Shown here one piece after another: positions 23,204 to 32,390 of a stretch of 64,000 nt of DNA. Location: assembly GCF_028622095.1 (NCBI RefSeq), contig NZ_CP115167.1:1-64000 (forward strand), written 5' to 3'. Source of the DNA: Deinococcus aquaticus (GTDB taxonomy: Bacteria; Deinococcota; Deinococci; Deinococcales; Deinococcaceae). A model generated the notes under the pieces. That model saw only the letters and a list, made by a program, of their open reading frames with translations. It searched no databases and was not told the origin of the DNA. Each line of letters begins with the position of its first letter. Positions within the stretch are counted from its first letter, which is position 1. Position numbers and translations under genes: made by a program.

Positions 23204-24291
23204 CGCCCTGGTTCATCCGCCAACCCAGCTACCCCGCCCAGCTCCAGCAGGCCTGGGCGGACGCCACCGCCCCCCGCGCCCCGGACGCCCCGACCGTCAT
23301 CAGCACCTTCGCCGGACGGGGCGGCAGCAGCACCGGGTACCACATGGCCGGGTACCACGAACTCCTCGCCGTCGAATGGGACGGGCACGCCGCCGACACC
23401 CTGCGCCTGAACTACCCCGCCCTGGACGTGTACCACGGCGACATCGCGCACCTCAGCGTCGCCGAAGTCCTGCGCCGCACCGGCCTGCAGCCGGGCGAAC
23501 TCGACCTCCTAGAAGGCAGTCCCCCCTGTCAAGGCTTCTCTCTCTCGGGCCAGCGCCAGCTCGACGATCCCCGCAACCAGCTGTTCCGGGAGTTCGTTCG
23601 TCTGATTGATGGCCTGCACCCCAGGGTGTTCCTCATGGAGAACGTACGCGGCATGGTGGCCGGGCAGATGATCCGGATCTACCAGGAAGCCCTCGACGCG
23701 CTGCGCGGCGCAGGACCCGGGTACCGCACGGTCAGCGGCCTGATCAACGCCAGGCACCTCGGCGTCCCGCAGTCCCGCACCCGCCTGATCGTCATCGGCG
23801 TCCGCGAGGACCTCGGCATCCAGCCCACCCTGCCCGCCCCGCAGACCGGCCTGATCACCGTCCGGCAGGCCCTCCACGGACTGCCCGACGAGCAGGACGG
23901 CATGAAGCTGCACGACAAGTGGCTCCCGGTCTGGGCCCGCACCGGGCAGGGTCGCAGCTTCAAGGACCTGCACCCGCGCGGCCACATGTTCAGCCACACC
24001 AAGATCCACCCGGACAAACCCGCCCCCACCATCCTCAAGACGGTCGGCGTGCAGCGCGACGGCCGCGCGAACAACGGGCTGTACCACTGGCGCTGGCCGC
24101 GCCTCATGACCATCCCCGAACTCAAACGGCTCGGGTCATTCCCCGACCCGTACAGGTTCGCCACCACCGGCGACCCGATCGACGACTTCGTGAACGCTTG
24201 GAACGGTATCGGCAACAGCGTCCCGCCGCTGATGACCCGCGCCATCGCCCAGCACATCCGACAGACCATCCTCACCCCCGGAGCCCGATGA
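23200..24291 (+). CDS. C5-cytosine DNA methyltransferase
   Basis: 363 residues from GTG 23200. Motifs in order: I FAGRGGSSTGYHMAG, IV SPPCQGFS with catalytic C110, VI MENV (146-149), VIII QSRTRLIVIG, X GNSVPP. Transfers a methyl group from SAM to C5 of cytosine. Length is normal for the family. No partner restriction enzyme is next to it, so it is a solitary phage methylase that probably protects against host restriction. Confidence 0.92.
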   Translation: MTPWFIRQPSYPAQLQQAWADATAPRAPDAPTVISTFAGRGGSSTGYHMAGYHELLAVEWDGHAADTLRLNYPALDVYHGDIAHLSVAEVLRRTGLQPGELDLLEGSPPCQGFSLSGQRQLDDPRNQLFREFVRLIDGLHPRVFLMENVRGMVAGQMIRIYQEALDALRGAGPGYRTVSGLINARHLGVPQSRTRLIVIGVREDLGIQPTLPAPQTGLITVRQALHGLPDEQDGMKLHDKWLPVWARTGQGRSFKDLHPRGHMFSHTKIHPDKPAPTILKTVGVQRDGRANNGLYHWRWPRLMTIPELKRLGSFPDPYRFATTGDPIDDFVNAWNGIGNSVPPLMTRAIAQHIRQTILTPGAR

Positions 24292-24467
24292 ACGACAACA
24301 TCCAGCGCGAACTCGTGCAGCGCACCCCCTGGACATGCGAGGAGATCCAGGCGCACCTCCAGCAGCACCCCAGCCTGAACCCCATGCAGGTCCGCCAGCT
24401 GGTCACGCTCGCCAACGACGGCTGGACGCCCGCCCGCGCCTTCGCTCAGATCAGACCTGCGCGCTAG
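24288..24467 (+). CDS. small hypothetical protein, 59 aa
   Basis: ATG 24288 overlaps the stop of the methyltransferase. Two helices (TCEEIQAHLQQHPSL, VRQLVTLANDGWTPARAFAQI) make a compact HTH-like shape. It overlaps the end of the convergent gene by 17 bases. Function unknown. Confidence 0.55.
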   Translation: MNDNIQRELVQRTPWTCEEIQAHLQQHPSLNPMQVRQLVTLANDGWTPARAFAQIRPAR

Positions 24468-24810
24468 GTGCGGTGTTCAGTGCGTCCTGCACCTTATCCA
24501 GCACCGCGCAGAACCGGTAGCCGAGCCACGCGGCCCCGATAGCCAGCACCGCCCCCAGCCAGCACCCCCAGGTCGCGCCGCTGGGATTCAGCATGGCCAG
24601 CACCAGGAACAGCTCCGCCAGGACCAGCATAGCCACCGTGAGCATCGCCATCAGCGTCCCCCCGATCCACACCAGGAGCCCCTGGTTGTCGACCGCCAGC
24701 TCCAGCGCCTTCGCCTCGATGTCACTGCCCTGCCGCTGTGCAGCCGTCCGCTGACGGAACTGGAGCGTCGCCCACCCCTTCTTCACCAGGTCAGACGCTA
24801 GGTTGCCCAC
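24451..24810 (-). CDS. two-helix membrane protein, 119 aa
   Basis: GTG start at 24810 with a poor ribosome site, so the start may be internal. Residues about 45-75 and 80-103 are hydrophobic (LVWIGGTLMAMLTVAMLVLA, GCWLGAVLAIGAAWLGYRF). The N-terminus is basic, so it faces the cytoplasm. It faces the early/methylation genes and may be a lysogeny-expressed membrane protein. Confidence 0.5.
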   Translation of the reverse strand: MGNLASDLVKKGWATLQFRQRTAAQRQGSDIEAKALELAVDNQGLLVWIGGTLMAMLTVAMLVLAELFLVLAMLNPSGATWGCWLGAVLAIGAAWLGYRFCAVLDKVQDALNTAPSAQV

Positions 24811-24931
24811 ACGCCGCCGAACGCCAGTACGCCCAAGCTCACGACCCCCGCCACGACATCCTTCAATTCCATGGAGGCTTTATAGGGCCTGTGGGCCAAG
24901 GGCATCGCCAGGTCAATTGGCGACTTCATCC

Positions 24932-25243
24932 TCACTTCAACCGACCGTCTCTTGCCTTGGTTTCTACCGCTTCCACGAGTCCGTTGAGTTCGTTCTCCAG
25001 CTGATCGTGGAAGGCTTCGTCTGCTTCATATCGATCGGACCAGACGGGGCTGAGGTGAACGGCCACCTTCGCCTGGGGCAGCGTCATGTGTTCGAGTTCT
25101 CTCAGCGCCCTGATGCTTTCGACTTTCCAGAATCCCGCTCGTCTCAGAAAGAAGAGGAGATCATCGACCGTGCCACCGTTGACCTTCATGGCGCGACAGG
25201 TGTTCAGCGCAGCAATCCAAGCGGGATCTTGAGGGGTGAGCAT
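24932..25243 (-). CDS. hypothetical protein resembling L7/L12-type domains, 103 aa
   Basis: The segment DLLFFLRRAGFWKVESIRALRELEHMTLPQAKVAVHLS resembles the KxxSIxxLRExTxxxLxEAKxxVH pattern of small L7/L12-like domain proteins found in many bacteria. Codon usage is less GC-rich than its neighbours, suggesting acquisition. It is isolated on the minus strand just before the late operon. Function unknown. Confidence 0.55.
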   Translation of the reverse strand: MLTPQDPAWIAALNTCRAMKVNGGTVDDLLFFLRRAGFWKVESIRALRELEHMTLPQAKVAVHLSPVWSDRYEADEAFHDQLENELNGLVEAVETKARDGRLK

Positions 25244-25391
25244 CCTAACAGGATAGGAGCTCCCTGGTCAGAAGCGAGACACGAACCTTGGCCGACACGC
25301 CGTAGTGCCCGGTCGTCCATCCCCACTCCCCAGCGGCCCGCCTCCCACCCCGGAGCGCGGGCCGCACCCCACCACCAGCGAGGTGATCACC

Positions 25392-25841
25392 GTGGCCCCC
25401 CCCGGCCGGAAAACCAAACTCACCGCAGAAGTCCAGGCGAAGTTCCTGCGCGCCATCCGCGCCGGGAACTGGATCGAAACCTGCTGCGACTACGTCGGCA
25501 TCAACCCCGACACGTACTACGAGTGGATGAAACGCGGCGAGAAAACCGGCGACGCCAACACCATCTACCGCGAGTTCCGCGCGGCTGTCCTCGAAGCCCG
25601 CGCGAGCGCCGAGATCGAAAGCGTGGCCCGTATCCGCGTCAGCGGCCAGAAAGGCGACTGGAAAGCCGACGCGTGGTACCTGGAGCGCAGCCACCCGGAA
25701 CGGTGGGGCAAACAACGCGTGGAAGTCACCGGGAAAGACGGCGAACCCCTCCACCCACCCACCCCGGCAACCCTCCCGGCCGACGCCCCCTACGAGGACG
25801 TCATGGCCGCCTACGACCAGCTCATCACCCAGGACCTCTAA
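25392..25841 (+). CDS. terminase small subunit-like HTH protein
   Basis: 149 residues from GTG 25392 with GAGGTG ahead. FLRAIRAGNWIETCCDYVGINPDTYYEWMKRGE (part) is the helix-turn-helix of small terminases, followed by SAEIESVARIRVSG and YLERSHPERWGK, a conserved pattern in phage DNA-packaging HTH proteins. It lies directly before the second small-terminase-like gene. It may recognise the packaging site. Confidence 0.7.
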   Translation: MAPPGRKTKLTAEVQAKFLRAIRAGNWIETCCDYVGINPDTYYEWMKRGEKTGDANTIYREFRAAVLEARASAEIESVARIRVSGQKGDWKADAWYLERSHPERWGKQRVEVTGKDGEPLHPPTPATLPADAPYEDVMAAYDQLITQDL

Positions 25842-25861
25842 CCCACCCCAGGAGGTGAACC

Positions 25862-26944
25862 GTGCCCCGCCGCAAACCCACCGACACCACCCCCGCCAGG
25901 CGGGGCCGCGCCGCACCCAAGGAACCCGCCCCGAAGCAGTCCACCCCGAAGAAACCCGCTGCCCGGAAGCCCAAGGGCACACCCGCGGCGAAACCGGCCG
26001 CCAAGGCAGGGGCTAGGGCCAAGACAGGCAAGGTCAGGGCGACACCCGCCCCGCCCCCGCCCCCTGCACCACCTGAACCGCAGATCACGCCCGCCGGAAA
26101 GGCGTTCATGGACAAGCTGAACCTGTGCAGCCGTCAGGAACAGCAGTTCGTTCTCGCCAAGCTCGACGGGAAAAGCAACACCCAGGCAGCAAAAGACGCC
26201 GAGTACAGCCCCAGAACCGCGAAGGAGCAGGGCTCCCGCCTGTTAACCCGTGTTCACGTCATTGAGGCGATCGAGGCGGGCTGGATTGCGCGTGGTTTCT
26301 CGCCGCAGGTTGTCCTGGCCGCGATTCGGGAGATGATCGACTTCGATCCTGACGACGTCATGTCGTCCGTGAATGAGGTCGTGGCGGACGTGGTGGAGGT
26401 GCTGGCCAGCACCGTCCTGGCTGACGTTCGCCTGGAGCTGGAAGTGGCGGAGGAGATGCTGAGGGACCTGCCGCCAGTACCGGACAAGCCGAGGCGGGGG
26501 CGGGGGCGTGACCCTGAGCCCGAGCCTGACCCGTTCGAGATTGAGCGGGCTGTCCTGGAAGGCGAAGTGGCGAGGCTCCGGAAGCGCGAGACACTCCTGG
26601 CGGTGCAGGTCCGGAAGAACGACCACGCGACCGTGATGGAGCAGCGCCAGGTACTGAAGGCCGTGCCGTACATCGATCTGGACAAGGTGCGCCAGGAAGG
26701 CAAGTCGAAGTTCATCTCGAACGTCAAGGTCAACCAGCACGGGCGCAGCATCGAACTGATCAGCCGCAAGGACGTGATCCAGATGGCCGGGCAGGCGCTC
26801 GGCATGTTCCGGGAGCATCACGTTCACACCGGGCCGAACGGCGGGCCGATCCAGTCTGAGACGACGTTCAATCCTGAGAAGGCCACGGGTGAGCAGATCG
26901 CGGACGAGTACTCGAAGCTGCTGGCCACCCTTGATCAGAAATGA
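25862..26944 (+). CDS. terminase small subunit with Lys/Pro-rich N-terminus
   Basis: 360 residues; AGGAGGTG precedes GTG 25862. Residues 1-75 are a Lys/Ala/Pro-rich, histone-H1-like tail. Residues 80-150 (SRQEQQFVLAKLDGKSNTQAAKDAEYS...) are a Terminase_2-type HTH, followed by a coiled-coil region and a C-terminal LGMFREHH motif typical of that family. It would bind the packaging site and activate the large subunit. ATGA overlap with the next gene confirms the pairing. Confidence 0.75.
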   Translation: MPRRKPTDTTPARRGRAAPKEPAPKQSTPKKPAARKPKGTPAAKPAAKAGARAKTGKVRATPAPPPPPAPPEPQITPAGKAFMDKLNLCSRQEQQFVLAKLDGKSNTQAAKDAEYSPRTAKEQGSRLLTRVHVIEAIEAGWIARGFSPQVVLAAIREMIDFDPDDVMSSVNEVVADVVEVLASTVLADVRLELEVAEEMLRDLPPVPDKPRRGRGRDPEPEPDPFEIERAVLEGEVARLRKRETLLAVQVRKNDHATVMEQRQVLKAVPYIDLDKVRQEGKSKFISNVKVNQHGRSIELISRKDVIQMAGQALGMFREHHVHTGPNGGPIQSETTFNPEKATGEQIADEYSKLLATLDQK

Positions 26945-28647
26945 CCGCTGGGAGTGACGCCCCGGGCGTGCAGGCCCAGCGCACGCTGATGATCAAGGAA
27001 GCCGTCATGGCGTACAGCGGCCAGCTGAAACGCCGCTTCGAGAACGAGGGCCGCAGGCGCCTGAAGCTCCTGCAGCGGTGCGTGCAGGACGCCGAGGCGC
27101 GGGTCGTGGCGGCCGCGGCGGCGCGGGTGGACCCGGTGACGTTCCTGAACGACTGGGTGTGGCTGTACGAACCGCGTAACCCGGGGCGCGGCCTGCCCGC
27201 CGTGCTGCCCCTGACGCTCCGGCCCCGGCAGGTGGACTTCATCCGGTACCTGCAGGAGTTGCGCCGCAACCGCCGCAACGGCCTCGTGGAGAAAAGCCGC
27301 GATGAGGGCATGACGTGGATCGTGATCGGGTACTACGTCTGGGCGTGGCTGCACGAGGCGGGCTTCAGCGGCGGCCTGGGCAGCCGCAAACTCGACCTCG
27401 TCGATAAGAGCGGCGACCTTGACACGCTGTTCGAGAAGGCCCGTTTCATCATCCGGAAGCTCCCGGCGTTCCTGAAACCGCAGGGGTTCAGCGAGAAGCT
27501 GCACAGCAAAGAGGCGCTGCTGATCAACCCCACCAACAACGCGAACATCAAGGGCGAAGGCGGGGACAACATCGGCCGCGGGGGGCGCTCCAGCATGTAC
27601 TTCGTGGACGAGCACGCCAAGGTGCCCCGCGCGGATACCGTGCACGCCGCTCTCTCCCAGAACACCGACGTGATCGTGTATGGCAGCACCCCGCACGGCC
27701 GCGCGAACCTGTTCGCCCGCATCGCCCACAACCTCATCCCCGGTGACCCGTGGGACAAGTTCACGTTCCACTGGCGGAACAACCCGGACAAGAACTACAG
27801 CCTGGCCGTACCCGCCCTGACCGGCAAGGGCCTGGAGCAGGTCTCCCCCTGGTACCTGTTCGAGAAGTCCAAGAGCGTCGATCAGGCGCTGTTCGAGCAG
27901 GAAGTGGACATCAGCTACGACGCCGAGACGAAGAACCAGATCATCCTCGGCGCGTGGGTGCAGGCCGCCCTCAAACTCCGCCTGCAGGCCACCGCCCCCG
28001 CCACGGCCGGTCTCGACGTGGGCGATACCGGCCCGGACGCCACGGTCTACTCCAGCCGCAGCGGCCCGGTCGTCACGCGCATCCAGGAGCTTCTCTCCGC
28101 CGAAGCGCCACAGGACGCGCACGAACTCGCCACGCGCGACCGCGTGACACTCTTCCAGTACGACCGCAACGGCGTCGGCGCGTCCATTGCCGCGACCGTC
28201 GACCGCCGCACCGACCGGACGTACGAGGTGCGCGGCGTGTTCAACGGCGGCACGCCCAGCAAGACCGTGTACGAGGACTCCCAGACGCCCGCGGACCTGC
28301 GGTTCGCCAACTTCGCCACGGAATGCTGGTGGCGCCTGCGCCTGCGCTTCCAGAAAACCTGGGAACGTGCCGAACAGGGCCTCGACCACCCGGACGACGA
28401 GTGCATCAGCCTCGCGGACCTGCCGGCAGGGGACGCCCTGAACGCCCTGGTCGCGCAGCTGTCCCAGGCGACGTACAGCCGCGTCGGCACCAGCGACAAG
28501 CTGACCGTCAACAAGAAAGGGGAGGGCGGCAAGAGCCCCAACCACGCCGAAGCGCTCATCTACGCGTACGCGCCCCCACCCCCCGGCCCACCCACACCCA
28601 AACCCCGCCCCGCCGCCGCCCAGCTGGGCCCCGGCAGCTTCGACTAG
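26941..28647 (+). CDS. terL: terminase large subunit
   Basis: 568 residues. An ATPase domain holds a degenerate P-loop VEKSRDEGMTW (116-126) and Walker B MYFVDEHA (D223, E224), then the coupling segment YGSTPHG. The C-terminal nuclease domain begins near GLDVGDTGPD and ends with SPNHAEALIYA. It packages DNA into the prohead and cuts it. The initial Met at 26941 lies in the stop of the preceding gene. Confidence 0.9.
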   Translation: MTAGSDAPGVQAQRTLMIKEAVMAYSGQLKRRFENEGRRRLKLLQRCVQDAEARVVAAAAARVDPVTFLNDWVWLYEPRNPGRGLPAVLPLTLRPRQVDFIRYLQELRRNRRNGLVEKSRDEGMTWIVIGYYVWAWLHEAGFSGGLGSRKLDLVDKSGDLDTLFEKARFIIRKLPAFLKPQGFSEKLHSKEALLINPTNNANIKGEGGDNIGRGGRSSMYFVDEHAKVPRADTVHAALSQNTDVIVYGSTPHGRANLFARIAHNLIPGDPWDKFTFHWRNNPDKNYSLAVPALTGKGLEQVSPWYLFEKSKSVDQALFEQEVDISYDAETKNQIILGAWVQAALKLRLQATAPATAGLDVGDTGPDATVYSSRSGPVVTRIQELLSAEAPQDAHELATRDRVTLFQYDRNGVGASIAATVDRRTDRTYEVRGVFNGGTPSKTVYEDSQTPADLRFANFATECWWRLRLRFQKTWERAEQGLDHPDDECISLADLPAGDALNALVAQLSQATYSRVGTSDKLTVNKKGEGGKSPNHAEALIYAYAPPPPGPPTPKPRPAAAQLGPGSFD

Positions 28648-28660
28648 GAGGTGATCAACC

Positions 28661-30088
28661 GTGACAACGCTCTACGGCCCGGACGGGCAGCCGCTCCGGC
28701 ACTCGCAGGAAACACGCGCGGTACAGATCCGCGGCGGGCAACCCCTCGCCCTGGACCACCTCGACCTGAACCCCGGCTGGCGGGACTACAGCAGCGCGGA
28801 CGGCAACCTGTTCGGCCGGTACGGCTTCACCCGCGCGTTCGCCCGGCAGACCTGCCGCACCGTGTACGCCATCAACGGACTGTTCCAGGTTGCCGTGGAT
28901 CTCGCCGCCGCGTTCCTCGTCGGGGACGCCATCCGGTACGGCACCCTGGCCGACAAGGGCCTCCAGCAGATCATGGAGGACTTCTGGATGGCCAACGGGC
29001 TCGAGCACGTCATCAGCAGCCGCATGATCAACGAGTGGATGCTCGACGGTGAGCAGGCCATCGTGTTCCCGACCGGCGCGGACGCTCCCGGCGCGGACGC
29101 CCCCGCCATCATCGGCATGCTCGACGTGGATCACGCCGGGTTCAGGCTGGACGCCAACACCAGCCGCGGCGCGACGCCCAGCGACATGGCCGAGCGGCTC
29201 CAGCTGGAGCTCACGCAAGGCAACCCCCTCACCTGGGAACGCGGTGAGTTCGTCTGGAACGCCCACAACGCCTTCTGGAACGACCCGCGCGGGTACCCCA
29301 TCTCGCTGGGCGCGGCGGACTTCGCCATCGCCTACGTGAACATGATGAACATGCGGCTGAACGTCCACCAGCTGCAGCAGCGCATCCTCGCGGTGTACAA
29401 GGCGTTCCTCGACCCGAACGGCAAGGACGCGGACGGCGTGCCCGATGGCGGCGTGCACGGCTGGCGGATGAAGGGCATGGGCTTCCGCGTGCTGCCCGAA
29501 CAGGGCGGCGTCATCCAACTCGTGCACCAACCCGGCTACACCGACCGGGACGGCGTGAAGTACGACGGCGTGAACGAAAGCCTCGACTTCATGCGCCCCG
29601 CCCAGGGCGCCGCGGACGCCGCGCAGGACATGAAACTCATCATGCGCATGGTCGGCCTCGCCATCGGCGGCATGCCCGAGCACTACTTCGGCGAGGGCGG
29701 CGGCGCCACCCGCACCACCGCCGAAAGCATGGGCCTGCCCAGCATCCGACTCGCGAACAAACGGCAGGCAGCGTTCCGGCACACCATCACCCGCATGCTC
29801 CGCGCCGAAGCGGTCCGCCGGGGCGGCCGGGACCGGAAGTGGCAGGTCGCGAAAGGCAGCCGCCGCCGCGTGCCGATCGACCTGATCGAATTCCCCATCG
29901 AGTTCCCCGAGATCCGCGAGGAAAGCCTGGAAACGATCATCCGGCGCGCAGAGTTCGCCGCAGCGAACGGGTACGCCAGCGCGCAGACCCTCACCAGCGA
30001 CATCGGCTTCGACGCCGCCCGCGAGAAAGACCGCGGCGCGACCGCCCTGCAGGACAACCCCCTGCCTCGCCCCGCCCCCCAGGAGTGA
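28661..30088 (+). CDS. portal protein
   Basis: 475 residues from GTG 28661; AGGAGGTG ahead. Position after the large terminase, size, and patterns such as FGRYGFTRAFARQTCRTVYAIN (part), GGMPEHYFGEGGGATRTTAES, which is the conserved portal stem region (Gly-rich loop followed by TTAES), identify it as the dodecameric portal. It forms the DNA channel at the capsid vertex. Confidence 0.85.
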   Translation: MTTLYGPDGQPLRHSQETRAVQIRGGQPLALDHLDLNPGWRDYSSADGNLFGRYGFTRAFARQTCRTVYAINGLFQVAVDLAAAFLVGDAIRYGTLADKGLQQIMEDFWMANGLEHVISSRMINEWMLDGEQAIVFPTGADAPGADAPAIIGMLDVDHAGFRLDANTSRGATPSDMAERLQLELTQGNPLTWERGEFVWNAHNAFWNDPRGYPISLGAADFAIAYVNMMNMRLNVHQLQQRILAVYKAFLDPNGKDADGVPDGGVHGWRMKGMGFRVLPEQGGVIQLVHQPGYTDRDGVKYDGVNESLDFMRPAQGAADAAQDMKLIMRMVGLAIGGMPEHYFGEGGGATRTTAESMGLPSIRLANKRQAAFRHTITRMLRAEAVRRGGRDRKWQVAKGSRRRVPIDLIEFPIEFPEIREESLETIIRRAEFAAANGYASAQTLTSDIGFDAAREKDRGATALQDNPLPRPAPQE

Positions 30089-30090
30089 GC

Positions 30091-30435
30091 ATGACCTTGA
30101 CCACCCGACCATGCCCATGGGGGTGTGGTACGCCCCTGACGTTCCTGCCTGAACCATGCGGCCTGGATGGCCGCTGCCCAGGCTGCGGCCACAGCGTATC
30201 CGTGGAGGGCGACCAGCTGGCCCGTGTCCAGATCACCCGGCTGGAACGGAGCGTGCTGGGCATGGTTGACGTTCTGCGGAACGCAGCGGACCTGCTGGCC
30301 AGCCTCTTCCACACTCCGCCTGACCCGATCCGGCCACGCACCGCCCCCACCCGCCCGGCCGGCCACGCCACGCCGGCGCCGGTGCACCCGCGGGACCGCC
30401 GACCGGAACGCAGCCCTGCCACCCGGAGGTACTGA
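30091..30435 (+). CDS. small zinc-ribbon protein, 114 aa
   Basis: AGGAG ends seven bases before ATG 30091. CPWGCG and CPGCGHS (residues 8-40) form a C4 zinc ribbon; the rest is a helix and a Pro/Arg-rich tail. Such small genes often lie between portal and protease genes. Function unknown. Confidence 0.55.
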   Translation: MTLTTRPCPWGCGTPLTFLPEPCGLDGRCPGCGHSVSVEGDQLARVQITRLERSVLGMVDVLRNAADLLASLFHTPPDPIRPRTAPTRPAGHATPAPVHPRDRRPERSPATRRY

Positions 30436-30522
30436 CGTGCCGCACCCCCACCACTGGCCAGGCGCGCAGTGACGCGCCCCCAGCCGCCCCGAGCCCGCAG
30501 CCCCTGCCCCCACGAGGTGACC

Positions 30523-30864
30523 ATGACCGAACCGATCAACGCCGCCCAGGCCGCCCAGCTCACCGCTCAGTCCTACCAGGATCAGGCCACTCGGGACCGC
30601 CACGCCGTCCAGCGTGGCCTGGATTACGCCTACGACAAGATCCGGGAACAGGCCAGTTCGCCACGAGGGCGGACATCAACTCAACTCGACTTCTCCCGCA
30701 GGCGCTTCAGCCCTGATCAGATGGACAGCATCAGTCGAGAACTCAAAGGCGCCGGGTACACGGTTCTGGCCCACCCGAACCGGCCCCACATCCTCGACGT
30801 CAGCTGGCATGGTGCTGGCACGCGTGGCCCCGGCTTGCCCGGGCAGCATCACCTCACCGAATAG
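30523..30864 (+). CDS. small phage protein of the GY...LDVSWH type
   Basis: GAGGTG is three bases before ATG 30523, which is preferred to 30469. 113 residues with helical N-terminal half and L-K-GAGYTVLAHPNRPHILDVSWH, the same plan as genes at 7632 and 13991. Function unknown. Confidence 0.6.
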   Translation: MTEPINAAQAAQLTAQSYQDQATRDRHAVQRGLDYAYDKIREQASSPRGRTSTQLDFSRRRFSPDQMDSISRELKGAGYTVLAHPNRPHILDVSWHGAGTRGPGLPGQHHLTE

Positions 30865-30877
30865 GAGGTCCCCCCGC

Positions 30878-32338
30878 ATGAAGATCCGCAGTCCCTGTCT
30901 GACCGCCGCACTCGCCCTGGGTACGGCGGCGTCCATTCCGCCCGTGCCGCCCGGCATGACCCTCCTGCAGGAGAGCGCCCCCACCGCTCCGCCCCGCGTC
31001 ACGCCCGAGCTGCTCCGCGAACGGGGCGTGCAAGACGGGCAGACCAACACCGGCGTGAGCCTGCACGAACGCGCCGTGCACCTCGGCAAGATCCAGGCGC
31101 TCGAAGCCGTGGACGGCAGCGAGCAGGTGCCGTTCAAGGCGAACATCGCCGTGTGCGACATCATCAACCTCAACTGGCGCTTCTACCCCCGCAGCGCCTA
31201 CGAGGGCGCCATCGCCCGCGCCCAGGCGGACATGAAAGTCGGGAAGCTCACCGGCCTCGTCGAACACCCCGGCTGGGAGGACGGCTGGAAAGGCCGCCTG
31301 GACTCCATCGGCGCCCGCTGGACGAAGCTCAGCATCGAGGAGATGGACATCGAGTGGCCCCCCGGCAGCGGCACCGTCGCCCGGCACGCCGTCGTGGTCG
31401 GGGAGGGCCTGTACACCCGCACGGAGGGTGGGCAGCTCATCCAGCAGCTCAACGCGGACGGCGTGTTCGTCGGCATCAGCACCAACGGGTACAGCAGCGT
31501 GACCTGGAAACGGTTCGGGGACCTCAGCGTCACCGACCCGACCGGCCTGCTCGACCCGGACATGGAAGTCGCCGTGACCGGCGACGACCTGACCTTCCTG
31601 ACCATCGACTTCGTCGCGCTGCCCGCCAACGCCGTCGGGCAGGTCACGGCCGAGAGCGGCGGGTTCGCCCCGCCCCCCAGTAAGCCGCAGCCCGCGCCGC
31701 AGCCTGCCCCCGCCCCAAGTCCGGCCCCCGCGCCGGCACAGGAGACCCCCGTGAAGAACCACCCCAAAATCACCGCCCTCACCACCCGCCTGGGCAAGAC
31801 CCTCGAACAGGTCAAGGCGGACCACCCTGCCGATTACCAGAAGGTGCTGGAGGAAATCGCCACCGAAACCGAAGCCACTGCCACCGAGGCGGCCAAGGTG
31901 CCCGGCCTGCAGGCCCAGGTGACCACCCTCACCACCGAGCGTGACAGTGCCCGCACCGAACTCCAGGCCGAGCGGGCCAACGGCGTCCGCGAGAGCCGCA
32001 CCCGCATGGTCGACGACGCCATTGCCGCCGCCAACCTCCCCACCCTCGCCCCCTACCAGGAAGGCGCGACCACCATCGACCTCGCCAAACAGTGGCGCGA
32101 CCAGCTCGTAGAAGCGGCCGTCAGCGCGGCCAGCAACGAGGCGGCGCAGGGCCTGGTCACCAAGGAAGTCAGCCTGCGCCAGCACATGTTCGGCGCACGC
32201 ACCACCGAGAGCGCTCAGCGCCCCGGCACCGGCCCCAGCCTCCCCATCAACGACCGCGACAACCCCGGCGACCGCCAGAAGGAAAGCCCGGCCGCGCCCC
32301 TGCTCAGCAACGCCCTGATCCAGTCCATGCGCAGCTGA
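30878..32338 (+). CDS. prohead protease with C-terminal scaffold domain
   Basis: 486 residues; AGGAGG ahead of ATG 30878. The protease part (about 60-265) shows NWRFYPRSAYEGAI, GLVEHPGWEDG (candidate His) and FVGISTNGYSSV (candidate Ser), as in S80/gp21-like prohead proteases. A Pro/Ala linker (about 270-290) is followed by a helical scaffold with a coiled coil (LQAQVTTLTTERDSARTELQ). It would guide capsid assembly and then cleave scaffold and itself. An internal start for the scaffold alone is listed separately. Confidence 0.8.
   Translation: MKIRSPCLTAALALGTAASIPPVPPGMTLLQESAPTAPPRVTPELLRERGVQDGQTNTGVSLHERAVHLGKIQALEAVDGSEQVPFKANIAVCDIINLNWRFYPRSAYEGAIARAQADMKVGKLTGLVEHPGWEDGWKGRLDSIGARWTKLSIEEMDIEWPPGSGTVARHAVVVGEGLYTRTEGGQLIQQLNADGVFVGISTNGYSSVTWKRFGDLSVTDPTGLLDPDMEVAVTGDDLTFLTIDFVALPANAVGQVTAESGGFAPPPSKPQPAPQPAPAPSPAPAPAQETPVKNHPKITALTTRLGKTLEQVKADHPADYQKVLEEIATETEATATEAAKVPGLQAQVTTLTTERDSARTELQAERANGVRESRTRMVDDAIAAANLPTLAPYQEGATTIDLAKQWRDQLVEAAVSAASNEAAQGLVTKEVSLRQHMFGARTTESAQRPGTGPSLPINDRDNPGDRQKESPAAPLLSNALIQSMRS
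31751..32338 (+). CDS. predicted nested scaffold protein (internal start)
   Basis: An in-frame GTG at 31751 has AGGAG (31740-31744) six bases ahead, exactly at the end of the Pro/Ala linker of the protease gene. It would give a 195-residue scaffold, as with lambda C/Nu3. Evidence is the placement of ribosome site and domain border; expression is unproven. Confidence 0.55.
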   Translation: MKNHPKITALTTRLGKTLEQVKADHPADYQKVLEEIATETEATATEAAKVPGLQAQVTTLTTERDSARTELQAERANGVRESRTRMVDDAIAAANLPTLAPYQEGATTIDLAKQWRDQLVEAAVSAASNEAAQGLVTKEVSLRQHMFGARTTESAQRPGTGPSLPINDRDNPGDRQKESPAAPLLSNALIQSMRS

Positions 32339-32390
32339 CCAACCCCGACGCCCCCACCCACCGCCCTCACTCACCACCACGGAGCCACCC

